The notes under the pieces were generated by a model, which did not search any database, was not told the DNA's origin, and saw only the letters and a list, made by a program, of their open reading frames with translations. Both the position numbers and the translations under genes were made by a program. From CAVXYC01 sp046154735 (lineage in GTDB: Bacteria; Chloroflexota; UBA6077; JACCZL01), in contig JBJXFJ010000523.1 in NCBI GenBank assembly GCA_046154735.1, positions 1 to 21,048 on the forward strand: 21,048 bases of DNA, written 5' to 3'. The number at the start of each line of letters is the position of its first letter. The first letter of the stretch is position 1. Below are positions 1 through 6,603 of the stretch, piece by piece.

Positions 1-120
1 GATCCCGAACCCGTGATCGCGATCGGCGGCTCCCGCGTCCCAGGGACAGGGCACAAGGCCCCGCGCGACGTCGTGGACTACTCCGAATTAGGACAACGAA
101 AAGACCCTGAGTCAGGGTAA
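1..120 (+). CDS. 3' end of an unidentified gene (partial)
   Basis: Frame 1 is open from the first base to a TAA at 118-120 and encodes 39 residues, ending DYSELGQRKDPESG. The first two thirds use mostly G/C-ending codons, as the real genes of this window do, which suggests a true C-terminus rather than chance. I do not recognise the family. The start lies outside the window; an internal GTG at position 13 has no clear ribosome-binding site in view. The stop codon lies within the outer arm of the palindromic element at 117-241, so that element could also serve as the gene's 3' boundary. A random open stretch of 39 codons is possible in GC-rich DNA, hence the low confidence. Confidence 0.4.
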   Translation, partial: DPEPVIAIGGSRVPGTGHKAPRDVVDYSELGQRKDPESG

Positions 121-241
121 GTGTTCAGATTCCATGGGACGAATGTTCACCGCGGAGACTCGGAGACGCAGAGTTACTTCGTCGTTCTCTCTGGGGCTCC
201 GAGTCTCCGCGGTAAGCATCCCTTGAGACGTGAACAGTTAC
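117..241. repeat. Nested palindromic (REPIN/MITE-like) element
   Basis: The core is a perfect 17-bp inverted repeat (149-165 with 197-213) separated by 31 nt. An outer pair of 11-nt arms (117-127 with 231-241) matches with one mismatch, and the sequence between outer and inner arms is also loosely self-complementary (gggacg against gggatg). The whole 125 bp is therefore an imperfect palindrome. It lies just after the stop of the partial gene. It has no T-tract, so a plain Rho-independent terminator is unlikely; a dispersed intergenic repeat is the better guess. Confidence 0.6.
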
Positions 242-244
242 AAG

Positions 245-477
245 TCATGGAGTACGACTGACCTTGAAGGCTACCATGCCAAGCCACAAACATCGGGCTC
301 CCCGCACCGTCCCGATTGGCCAGGCAGCCGCCCTGCTGTCGCCCCGCGTTTCCCCAATTCGGCTCAGGTCAGTGTGACCTGCTGATCAATCTGTGCACGA
401 AGCCAAGCATAGCTCGCTGCATAATTGGAGTCCTGAGGAATGAAGGCGCTTACCCAGATACTCGCGTCAACGATCAC
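245..477 (-). pseudogene. Truncated VapC-like PIN-domain toxin gene
   Basis: A GTG at 477-475 overlaps the TGA of the antitoxin gene (GTGA), the coupling usual for type II toxin-antitoxin pairs. It opens a 37-codon frame beginning VIVDASIWVSAFIPQDSNYA and ending at a TGA at 366-364. The start matches the first strand of VapC-type PIN domains, including the first metal-binding Asp in VDAS. A normal protein of this type has about 130 residues. Immediately past the stop another frame (370 down to 245) reads DLSRIGETRGDSRAAAW, which resembles the next PIN helix (usually ARRTGD followed by A-rich sequence). This suggests a frameshift or small deletion followed by decay. The remaining acidic active-site residues are absent. 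The first 37 codons are a firm match; the second segment is tentative. Confidence 0.6.
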
Positions 478-737
478 TCGAGTCGGGACCGTTCTTCCCT
501 GATCGCTTCAACCGCTGAAGTTCCATCCGGCCAGTGAGATCTAATTTTGACTGCAAGCGCATCCCAGCGTGTCCAGAACTCCTCAATGGACTCATCCACC
601 GGTACGGAGTCGACCGGAACAATACGCGCAATAACCCTTCCGTGGTAAGTCACCTCAAACGAGTCTCTTTCATCTCGGACTTGCCGGAGAATCTCACTCG
701 CATGCACTTTGAGATCACGAACTCCCACTGACTTCAT
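474..737 (-). CDS. Phd/YefM-family type II antitoxin
   Basis: This 87-residue protein begins MKSVGVRDLKVHASEILRQV, the classic Phd/YefM N-terminus that dimerises and binds operator DNA. YHGRVIARIVPVD (about residues 31-43) is the conserved strand that follows. The C-terminal half (about 50-87, acidic then basic, EAIREERSRLE) is the part that normally wraps the toxin. In the family the antitoxin neutralises a PIN-type RNase and represses its own operon. Here the overlapping downstream toxin frame is broken after 37 codons, so this is either an orphan antitoxin or a relic of a pair. Length and domain order are normal for the family. Upstream (749-773) there are direct 8-bp repeats that could be an operator. 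Confidence 0.85.
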   Translation of the reverse strand: MKSVGVRDLKVHASEILRQVRDERDSFEVTYHGRVIARIVPVDSVPVDESIEEFWTRWDALAVKIRSHWPDGTSAVEAIREERSRLE

Positions 738-1019
738 CAGCGCCGCAATCTGACTACAATTGTGCTCTGACTATACGGACGGGGAAGGTTGACCGTGACT
801 CGATCGACCTGGCGAATGACGGACGCAGTGGCGAGGGATGACTATCGTGCAAAAGTCGGCGCGACAACTGGGCAGCATGGCTGGAGCTTCGTGACGAGAC
901 GGAGCGATTCGAAGTCCATCAAAGGTGCCAAGTGAAGATGCGTGCAGTGTGTCAGCGCTTCCGCGGCATTGTGACGACAACTGCACCAGGGCGGTGCCGC
1001 AGATCTGTACTTCGGCTTG
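738..1019. other. Intergenic stretch without a supported gene
   Basis: Between the antitoxin gene and the hairpin at 1020 I find no frame with protein-like composition or a recognisable motif. The open frames here on the minus strand (for example 771-1064) have no family resemblance and lie partly in the hairpin. Confidence 0.5.
749..773. promoter_or_regulatory. Direct repeats upstream of the antitoxin gene (possible operator)
   Basis: The octamer tctgacta occurs at 749-756 and again at 766-773, a 17-bp period, with a caattg palindrome between the copies. It starts 12 bp upstream of the antitoxin ATG, where Phd-type proteins usually bind to autorepress. Position and repetition are seen; the function is inferred. 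Confidence 0.3.
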
Positions 1020-1066
1020 GTGTGTCCATCGAGAGGGTGCTTCAAGCACCCTCTCTATGGACACAC
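1020..1066 (-). terminator. Long hairpin directly after the solute-binding protein gene
   Basis: The arms 1020-1042 and 1044-1066 pair over 23 bp with a single mismatch and essentially no loop (one unpaired base at 1043). It begins 4 nt beyond the stop codon of the lipoprotein gene that ends at 1071, which is the position of a transcript-end hairpin. No T-run follows on either strand, so it may instead protect the 3' end of the mRNA or be a dispersed palindromic repeat. Confidence 0.5.
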
Positions 1067-1070
1067 TGAT

Positions 1071-2285
1071 CTAAATCGCGAGAATTCTCTTCATCAGGTC
1101 CCGAGCGGCGGGGGTGAACTTCTCTAGATCAGTCACTGTCTTAGCGATGTCATCGGACGTTTGATAACCAACCTGGAGCTGACGCTTCTCCATATCGGAT
1201 ACAAAGGCGGGATTCGTGACCGCGTCTTTGAGCGCTTTCCGCATGGCTTCAATGACGGGGGCGGGAGTCTGCTTGTTCATGGCGTAGACGTTGCTGCCTA
1301 CGTTCGCAGCGTTCCAGTTTTCCAGGACGGCTCGCTGGTCTGGCGTGACCTCTTTCACTTCAAGGGCGCTCTTGAACCATGGAAATTTGCCCTCCGCCTG
1401 GGCCTTCTTGAGCACTTCCGCGGGCGCGGCCCAATAGAAAAGCGGTGTAAGCATGTCCTTCTCGAGCCAGTCCGGATTCTGGGAAAGATCGAGATCACGA
1501 CACGCGGCCACGGCGTCAACCTCACCCTGGTTGAACGCCAGAGCCATCTGCGCGGTGCCGGCATAGCCGGCAATGATGTCAATGGGGAAGCCCGCTTCCT
1601 TGGTCCACTTGAGCATCACGTCGTAGTTGGAGCTTCCCGTGGTGCTGGCGACCTTAATGTTCTTCCCGCGGGTCATGAAGTCATTGAAGTCCTTGACCAC
1701 CTTGGAATTCGCGCAGAGCGCGAGCGGTGAGGTGGCGGCATCAGGCTTACCGAGGTAGACCGCCTCTTTTTCAACGGCGAATCCGTCTAGCCCACCCGCC
1801 AGATATGACTTAGCGGACAATGTGGAGATGAAGACGACGATATTGATCTCGTCCGGACGGACCGGCCCGGAAAGCACGGTTTTAGCCGCCACGAGGCTGT
1901 CGGCTCCGGGCATATTCTCGATTACCACAGTGGGACTTCCGGGAATCGTCTGCTGAAGATAGGGCCCAAGGATGCGGGCCGTGGAATCGAAGCCGCCTCC
2001 AGGTGGATAGCCAACAATGACCCGAACGGTTTTGCCGGCGAAGTCCACGGCGGGGGCCGCCGCGGCGGGCTTCGCGGGCTGCTCGGCGGCGGGCTTGGCC
2101 GCCTCCGCCGGTTTGGCGGCTTCGGCCGGCTTGGGCGCGCTGGTGGGGGCGGGGGCCGATGTTGGCGCGGCCGCTTTCGGGGCGGCCGCCGGTGCGCTGC
2201 TACAGGCAGAGGTGACGAGCACGGCAGCCATCAAGGCGCCAGCCGGCCGCAGTATGTACTTCAATCGATTCAGTATCAAGTGCAT
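1071..2285 (-). CDS. TctC/Bug-family solute-binding lipoprotein
   Basis: The 404-residue protein has a lipoprotein signal peptide (residues 1-27, lipobox LVTSAC, acylated Cys28). An Ala/Pro/Lys-rich linker (about 29-79) with PAEAAKPAEAAKPA repeats follows, of the kind that tethers binding proteins outside Chloroflexota-type cells. From residue 82 the mature domain reads GKTVRVIVGYPPGGGFD, the ligand-loop signature of the TctC/Bug family, which captures carboxylic acids for tripartite tricarboxylate transporters (TctABC). The rest fits the family, ending about residue 404 (usual mature length 300-330). No TctA or TctB membrane gene is present, so its transporter must be elsewhere or it is an orphan receptor. 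It is the last gene of a minus-strand set with the aldo/keto reductase (86-nt gap) and Rieske oxygenase, suggesting that its ligand is related to their substrate. A purine-rich gagagga sequence precedes the ATG. Confidence 0.88.
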   Translation of the reverse strand: MHLILNRLKYILRPAGALMAAVLVTSACSSAPAAAPKAAAPTSAPAPTSAPKPAEAAKPAEAAKPAAEQPAKPAAAAPAVDFAGKTVRVIVGYPPGGGFDSTARILGPYLQQTIPGSPTVVIENMPGADSLVAAKTVLSGPVRPDEINIVVFISTLSAKSYLAGGLDGFAVEKEAVYLGKPDAATSPLALCANSKVVKDFNDFMTRGKNIKVASTTGSSNYDVMLKWTKEAGFPIDIIAGYAGTAQMALAFNQGEVDAVAACRDLDLSQNPDWLEKDMLTPLFYWAAPAEVLKKAQAEGKFPWFKSALEVKEVTPDQRAVLENWNAANVGSNVYAMNKQTPAPVIEAMRKALKDAVTNPAFVSDMEKRQLQVGYQTSDDIAKTVTDLEKFTPAARDLMKRILAI

Positions 2286-2371
2286 CAGGTTCCTCTCAAT
2301 GGGCGGATGGAGTGACTCGCAGGCGAGCTGGTGAGCCGGTGCGTCACCCCTCGCGCGCGAATTTCGGTGCG

Positions 2372-3424
2372 CTACGCAGTGGCCCAGGCATGGCTCTCAG
2401 CCCGGCCGTAGTTTGCGCGCCAGACAAGCTGGATTCGAGCCATGATCTCATCTGAGAGGGGCGGGGCACCACTATTACCGATGGCCTCATCGAGATGCGA
2501 CTGTTCTGAGTATCCGCCCAGCACCGTGGTGACGCCGTCCGTATCCAGGATGAACCGATAGGCAGCTTCAGACACTTTGTGCACCCCTGGCTTGGAGAGG
2601 AACGCCATGGGCCGGGCCTGGTCTACCATCTCCTGGTAGACATCCGTGCGCCGCGAGAGTCCGCCGCCCGCGTTGGGATGCCGCGCGCCGCCGCCAATGG
2701 CATGATCCGTCAGCGCGCCACCCGAGAGCGGTCGAATAATGGCCACACCGGCGCCAAGCTTCTGCGCGTACTGAATGACGTGATCGTAAAAATGACCCAC
2801 GTTGATACCGGGAATACGGCCATAGAAGGCCGTGGGGTTGAGCAGGTCATACCAGACATTGATCATCTTGAATTCGCGCGTGTTCAAGAGCGTCCGGATG
2901 GCGCGTGGGTCGGCATGCTCAGTGGCAAAACCAAAGTGCTTGACCTTCCCCGCCTTGCGGCAGCGTACCAGGCCTTCTAGAGCGCCGTTCTTGCCGAGAT
3001 AGTCGCGTGGGCCCAGTGGAATCCACCCGCTGGCTGTAGCATCCGTGGCGAGCGCCGGCGGATTGTGGATTTGCAGGACGTCCACCCAGTCCACTCCCAG
3101 CCGCTCCAGACTTGCATTGAGACTCCGCTCCACGGCGCCGGCCACGTCACCGAGCTGGTCTGGCATGATTTCAACCTTGGTTGTGATGATGGGGCGCACG
3201 GTCAGCTCGCGCATGAGCTTGCCAATGCTGATCTCAGCCAGGCCAATCTTGTCGCCGTAGTCCGGTGAAGTGTCCCAGTAGTTGATCCCCGCTTCCAGCG
3301 CCCGCTCGAAGCAGCGGCGCTGCTCCTCGGCGCTTCCGCGAATCAGAACGCCGGCATTGTCGCCGGTGCCAAAGGCGATCTCCGAGACCATCAGTCCGGT
3401 GTCGCCCATCGGTCGATACTTCAT
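2372..3424 (-). CDS. Aldo/keto reductase
   Basis: This 350-residue protein is an NAD(P)H-dependent aldo/keto reductase with a TIM barrel. The full catalytic tetrad is visible: Asp51 and Tyr56 in NYWDTSPDYG, Lys83 in TTKVEI, and His120 in VLQIHNPP. The N-terminus MKYRPMGDTGLMVSEIAFGT is the normal first strand, and TVLGGYSEQSHLDEAI near the C-terminus resembles the usual cofactor-binding end (G-x-s-xx-ql-en). The family reduces aldehydes or ketones, or runs in reverse. Its ATG lies within the TGA of the upstream Rieske gene (4-nt overlap, ATGA), so translation is coupled and the two enzymes probably act on the same compound. The exact substrate cannot be read from the sequence. The protein is soluble, with no signal peptide. 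Confidence 0.93.
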   Translation of the reverse strand: MKYRPMGDTGLMVSEIAFGTGDNAGVLIRGSAEEQRRCFERALEAGINYWDTSPDYGDKIGLAEISIGKLMRELTVRPIITTKVEIMPDQLGDVAGAVERSLNASLERLGVDWVDVLQIHNPPALATDATASGWIPLGPRDYLGKNGALEGLVRCRKAGKVKHFGFATEHADPRAIRTLLNTREFKMINVWYDLLNPTAFYGRIPGINVGHFYDHVIQYAQKLGAGVAIIRPLSGGALTDHAIGGGARHPNAGGGLSRRTDVYQEMVDQARPMAFLSKPGVHKVSEAAYRFILDTDGVTTVLGGYSEQSHLDEAIGNSGAPPLSDEIMARIQLVWRANYGRAESHAWATA

Positions 3425-4704
3425 CGTGCAGCCACCACTTCCTTATCAGCTTCTCGCGCGGCAATTGCGGCGCGGTCCATCATTTCATCCACGTCATTGA
3501 GCCAGGGGCAGTGCGAGCCGGTGGTCACTGCCACCAGGCTGCCCTTCTTATAATTCCGAGGGTTGGTGTAATCCGGAATCGGCAGATCAACTCGTTGATT
3601 GGTTGCCGGATCGCGGAACGTGTTGATGGGGTCACCTCCCGCCTGCACCGCCTCAATCTGCTCCTGACACATCCTCCGGAGCATGACCAGCCCACGATCT
3701 GATTCGCCGAGCCACTCCTGGGAACGATCCATGATGGGGCCTTGCAACGGCCAGACCACCATGTCCTGCCCCAGCACGTAATCAGGCAGGTCTTCGATCG
3801 GCACGTTGAAGATGGGCACTGACTCCTGCGGAGGCTGAGGATTCCACTGGCCGGGCAAGAACACCTGATATGAGAGGTGCCAGGTGGTTTCGTCATCGAT
3901 CGGCACACGAATCTGCATCTCATAGCGACCGGGGCTGCCGATCAAGACGAAGGACGGGAAGACCAACGGATTACCGGTCACCCAACCGGGTGAAGCCTGG
4001 GGATCCTCGCCATCGATCAGGCGGTACTTGCGGAATCCATGATCGAACCGCTCAAACCGAAAATCCAGGTGGTGACGTACAAAGCGCTTGACCTCCTGGA
4101 CCTTTATGGGATCGGTCACATTCTTGCGCTCAAGGATGTACTCCCAGAACTGGCCGTGCAGGTATTCCGTATGGATGGTGTCCATAGAGTTTTCCATGCA
4201 CTGCAGCCAGTTACAGGGAATCATGGTGGACCCCACCTGGCGCCAGGCGCCTGGCGCTACGAGTGGGAACCAGTGTGGGATGAGCGGCGCCGGGTCTGGA
4301 CCCAGATACCCCCAGATCAAACCGCCCAGCTCATCCACCCGATACGATGGCAGTTTTACACGCTCCTTAAAACGATGCTCCGGCGCCTCAGCAGGCTGAT
4401 CCGTGCACTGACCGGTGGTATCGTAAATCCAGCCGTGATAGGGGCATTTCAGGCCATCTTCCATAGGAATGCCACAGCGCAGGTCCACCAGGCGATGCGC
4501 GCATCGCTGGCCAATGAGCCCCAGCTTGCCTGAGCGATCACGGAACAGGGTGAGATCCTCACCGAGTATGCGCACCGCTTTCACTGGATTGGCGGCGAGC
4601 TCGCCAGTAACGGCAATGGGCTGCCAATAACGGCGTTGCAGCTCGCCCATCGGGGTGCCAGGCCCCACCCGAGTGATGCGTTCATTTTCTTCAGTGCGTA
4701 GCAT
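3421..4704 (-). CDS. Rieske-type aromatic ring-hydroxylating oxygenase, alpha subunit
   Basis: The 427-residue protein carries an N-terminal Rieske [2Fe-2S] domain with Cys68-x-His70 (QRCAHR) and Cys87-x2-His90 (KCPYHGW). The catalytic domain follows, and its mononuclear iron ligands lie in ENSMDTIHTEYLHG: His178 and His183, with Asp175 as the electron bridge. The third iron ligand should be in the C-terminal part around EWLGESDRGLVMLRRM. Length and the opening PMGELQRRYWQPIA are like phthalate-dioxygenase-type oxygenases. Such enzymes need a reductase and sometimes a ferredoxin; neither is in the window. It is the first gene of the operon with the aldo/keto reductase and the Bug-type receptor. 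The start is fixed by AAGGAG (4710-4715) 5 nt before the ATG, and a promoter is visible at 4757-4785. Confidence 0.93.
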   Translation of the reverse strand: MLRTEENERITRVGPGTPMGELQRRYWQPIAVTGELAANPVKAVRILGEDLTLFRDRSGKLGLIGQRCAHRLVDLRCGIPMEDGLKCPYHGWIYDTTGQCTDQPAEAPEHRFKERVKLPSYRVDELGGLIWGYLGPDPAPLIPHWFPLVAPGAWRQVGSTMIPCNWLQCMENSMDTIHTEYLHGQFWEYILERKNVTDPIKVQEVKRFVRHHLDFRFERFDHGFRKYRLIDGEDPQASPGWVTGNPLVFPSFVLIGSPGRYEMQIRVPIDDETTWHLSYQVFLPGQWNPQPPQESVPIFNVPIEDLPDYVLGQDMVVWPLQGPIMDRSQEWLGESDRGLVMLRRMCQEQIEAVQAGGDPINTFRDPATNQRVDLPIPDYTNPRNYKKGSLVAVTTGSHCPWLNDVDEMMDRAAIAAREADKEVVAAR

Positions 4705-4756
4705 GGCTTCTCCTTAATGAGCCGGGCCCTCACAAGCTCGGGATGCTCAGAGGCCG

Positions 4757-4785
4757 ATCATAACGCCACCGCCCACGAGTCGCAA
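4757..4785 (-). promoter_or_regulatory. Sigma70-like promoter for the Rieske operon
   Basis: Read on the minus strand, TTGCGA (4780-4785) is separated by exactly 17 bp from TATGAT (4757-4762). The expected start of transcription is near 4750, about 45 nt before the Rieske ATG. The -10 matches five of six consensus bases and the -35 four of six. Confidence 0.5.
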
Positions 4786-4805
4786 TCCGTCGGACCATTT
4801 TGGCA

Positions 4806-4834
4806 TTGACAGACGGCCAGTTCGGTCCTATGCT
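4806..4834 (+). promoter_or_regulatory. Sigma70-like promoter for the S8 peptidase cassette
   Basis: A consensus -35 TTGACA (4806-4811) lies 17 bp from TATGCT (4829-4834), giving an expected start near 4841 and a leader of about 45 nt before the TTG start of the peptidase. It lies back to back with the Rieske promoter, the two -35 boxes being about 20 bp apart, so a regulator bound there could affect both directions. I see no obvious operator palindrome. Confidence 0.6.
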
Positions 4835-4885
4835 CGTGGTGCGAATCCCCCGAATCGCAGCGCTGATACGGAGGAGAACACCACC

Positions 4886-6502
4886 TTGGCTGACACAGAG
4901 CCACAGGAACCACGTCCACGCCGCCCTCGTCGCCGGCCCCGCTCCCCGTCAAGTGAGGGCGTCCCGGTTGGGGAGCCATTACCCCAGAGCATGCCATCAG
5001 GGACGGGCGGTGAATCCAGACACGAGTTCACACCGCTGGTGCTTGATAGGACGGTGATAGCCATCCCGCTCTTGAGGGAGCTCGCGGCTGAAGAGGGGCG
5101 CCGCGCGAGCACTGCGGACCTTCAACCGGTCCTATATCCCGTCATCATCGATGCCAATCTTGCCTATCGGCAAGGACGCGATGCCGCGCGGGCTCAGATC
5201 CGCGGCTTGATTGATGACATTCTCAGCACAGGCGGCAGCGTTGAAGGTGAGGGCGTCAATGACGCCAAGACGAATGTGAGCAACCAGTACGTCTTTGCTC
5301 GGCTTGAGGGTAGCGTGATTCGCGAGCTCGTTCGGCGAGACGCTGCCGGCCCACCCGGCAGCCAGCGCTCCATCTATCACATCTGGCCGGACTTTCCTGT
5401 GAAAGCACTCATCACCAAGTCCGTTCAGACGGTCAAGGCAGATGCTGCCCGAGCATCGTTCTCCGCGTCTGGCGAGGGCGTGGTCTGGGCCGTGCTGGAT
5501 TCGGGGATAGACCAGGCCCATCGCCACTTCTCGAAGCATATGAACCTTTCATCGGGTCTGGATGAAGATTTCACGGGGGAGAACCAGCCGTTCAGAGACA
5601 TGTTTGGGCACGGGACACACGTGGCCGGAATTATTGCTGGCGAGGTTCAGGTTGCTGATGCTCAACCACCGGATCGTCAACCGCTGCTTGCGTTCAGCCG
5701 CTATCGTGATGAGTCTGGCGAGATCAAGTACGAGAAACAGGAGCTTAGTGCCATATCCGGGATGGCTCCTCGCTGCCAGCTCGTCAGTATGAAGGTGCTT
5801 GATGATCACGGTGATGGCCTGGCCAGTAATCTCATCGCCGCAATCGAGAGGATTCAGCAGATCAATGGGAACGGCCGTTGGCTCCGCATTCACGGTGTGA
5901 ACATGAGCGTGGGGTATGACTTTGAGCCGGAGTGGTTCGCGTGCGGACAGAGCCCGTTGTGTGTGGAGGTGGACCGCCTGGTACGCACAGGTGTGGTGGT
6001 GGTAGTTGCGGCGGGGAATACTGGTTACGGCTGGGCACAGAGCGCCGCCAAGGGCGCGGTTGCCGCGGGGATGGATTTGACAATCAATGATCCCGGCAAC
6101 GCTGAGCTCGCTATCACCGTGGGTTCAACACACCGCGATATGCCGCATGTATACGGCGTTTCATACTTCTCCTCGAAGGGTCCCACGGGGGATGGCCGCC
6201 CCAAGCCGGACCTAGTGGCTCCGGGTGAGAAGATCATCTCCTGTGCCTCAGGTCGCAAGCGCGAAGAGGCCCGCGTGAACGCGGGAATGGATTGTGATTA
6301 CATCGAGGACAGTGGAACCAGTATGGCGGCTCCGCACGTCTCCGGTGTCATCGCGGCGTTTCTCTCCGTGCGCCGCGAATTCATTGGGCGGGCTGAGCTC
6401 GTCAAGGAGATCTTTCTTTCCACCGCCACCGACCTCAAGCGTGATCGCAGCTTTCAAGGACACGGACTTGTTGATCTCATGCGGGCGATTCAGTCGGTCT
6501 AG
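4886..6502 (+). CDS. Subtilisin-like S8 family serine peptidase (cytoplasmic)
   Basis: The 538-residue protein has a complete subtilase triad: Asp205 (AVLDSGID), His242 (FGHGTHVAG) and Ser479 (SGTSMAAPHVSG), with the oxyanion Asn378 in AAGN. The N-terminus is not a signal peptide: residues 8-21 are Arg/Pro-rich and disordered. Residues about 130-175 (YVFARLEGSVIRELVRRD, then IYHIWPDFPV) resemble an I9-type inhibitory prodomain placed just before the catalytic domain. I infer a cytoplasmic zymogen. The start is TTG, chosen because GGAGGAG (4870-4876) lies 9 nt upstream and no ATG fits. This is the first gene of the cassette with the alpha/beta hydrolase, SIR2 and nSTAND-WD40 genes, after a TTGACA promoter. 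In that context it is probably an effector, or a processing protease that activates the partners; which one is not shown by the sequence. Confidence 0.93.
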   Translation: MADTEPQEPRPRRPRRRPRSPSSEGVPVGEPLPQSMPSGTGGESRHEFTPLVLDRTVIAIPLLRELAAEEGRRASTADLQPVLYPVIIDANLAYRQGRDAARAQIRGLIDDILSTGGSVEGEGVNDAKTNVSNQYVFARLEGSVIRELVRRDAAGPPGSQRSIYHIWPDFPVKALITKSVQTVKADAARASFSASGEGVVWAVLDSGIDQAHRHFSKHMNLSSGLDEDFTGENQPFRDMFGHGTHVAGIIAGEVQVADAQPPDRQPLLAFSRYRDESGEIKYEKQELSAISGMAPRCQLVSMKVLDDHGDGLASNLIAAIERIQQINGNGRWLRIHGVNMSVGYDFEPEWFACGQSPLCVEVDRLVRTGVVVVVAAGNTGYGWAQSAAKGAVAAGMDLTINDPGNAELAITVGSTHRDMPHVYGVSYFSSKGPTGDGRPKPDLVAPGEKIISCASGRKREEARVNAGMDCDYIEDSGTSMAAPHVSGVIAAFLSVRREFIGRAELVKEIFLSTATDLKRDRSFQGHGLVDLMRAIQSV

Positions 6503-6603
6503 CGCCGCATGACCACGGGTGAATCGAGTGTTAGACGTAACGATTTCAGCACTCGTGACCTTTTGAGGAAGTCACCACTTTAAGCGCGTGCGGGAGGTGC
6601 ACC

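Noticed and set aside
45..69. Possible partial copy of the 19426-19538 repeat (gggcacaag and ccgcgc shared)
   Set aside because: Only short blocks match, and they lie within a likely coding frame, so chance similarity is sufficient.
771..1064. A 97-codon minus-strand frame before the receptor gene
   Set aside because: It starts inside the hairpin at 1020-1066, lacks a convincing ribosome-binding site and has no recognisable motif.
1161..1730. A 189-codon plus-strand frame opposite the Bug-type receptor gene
   Set aside because: It lies wholly antisense to a gene with a clear family match, has no family resemblance and arises from the codon bias of the real gene.
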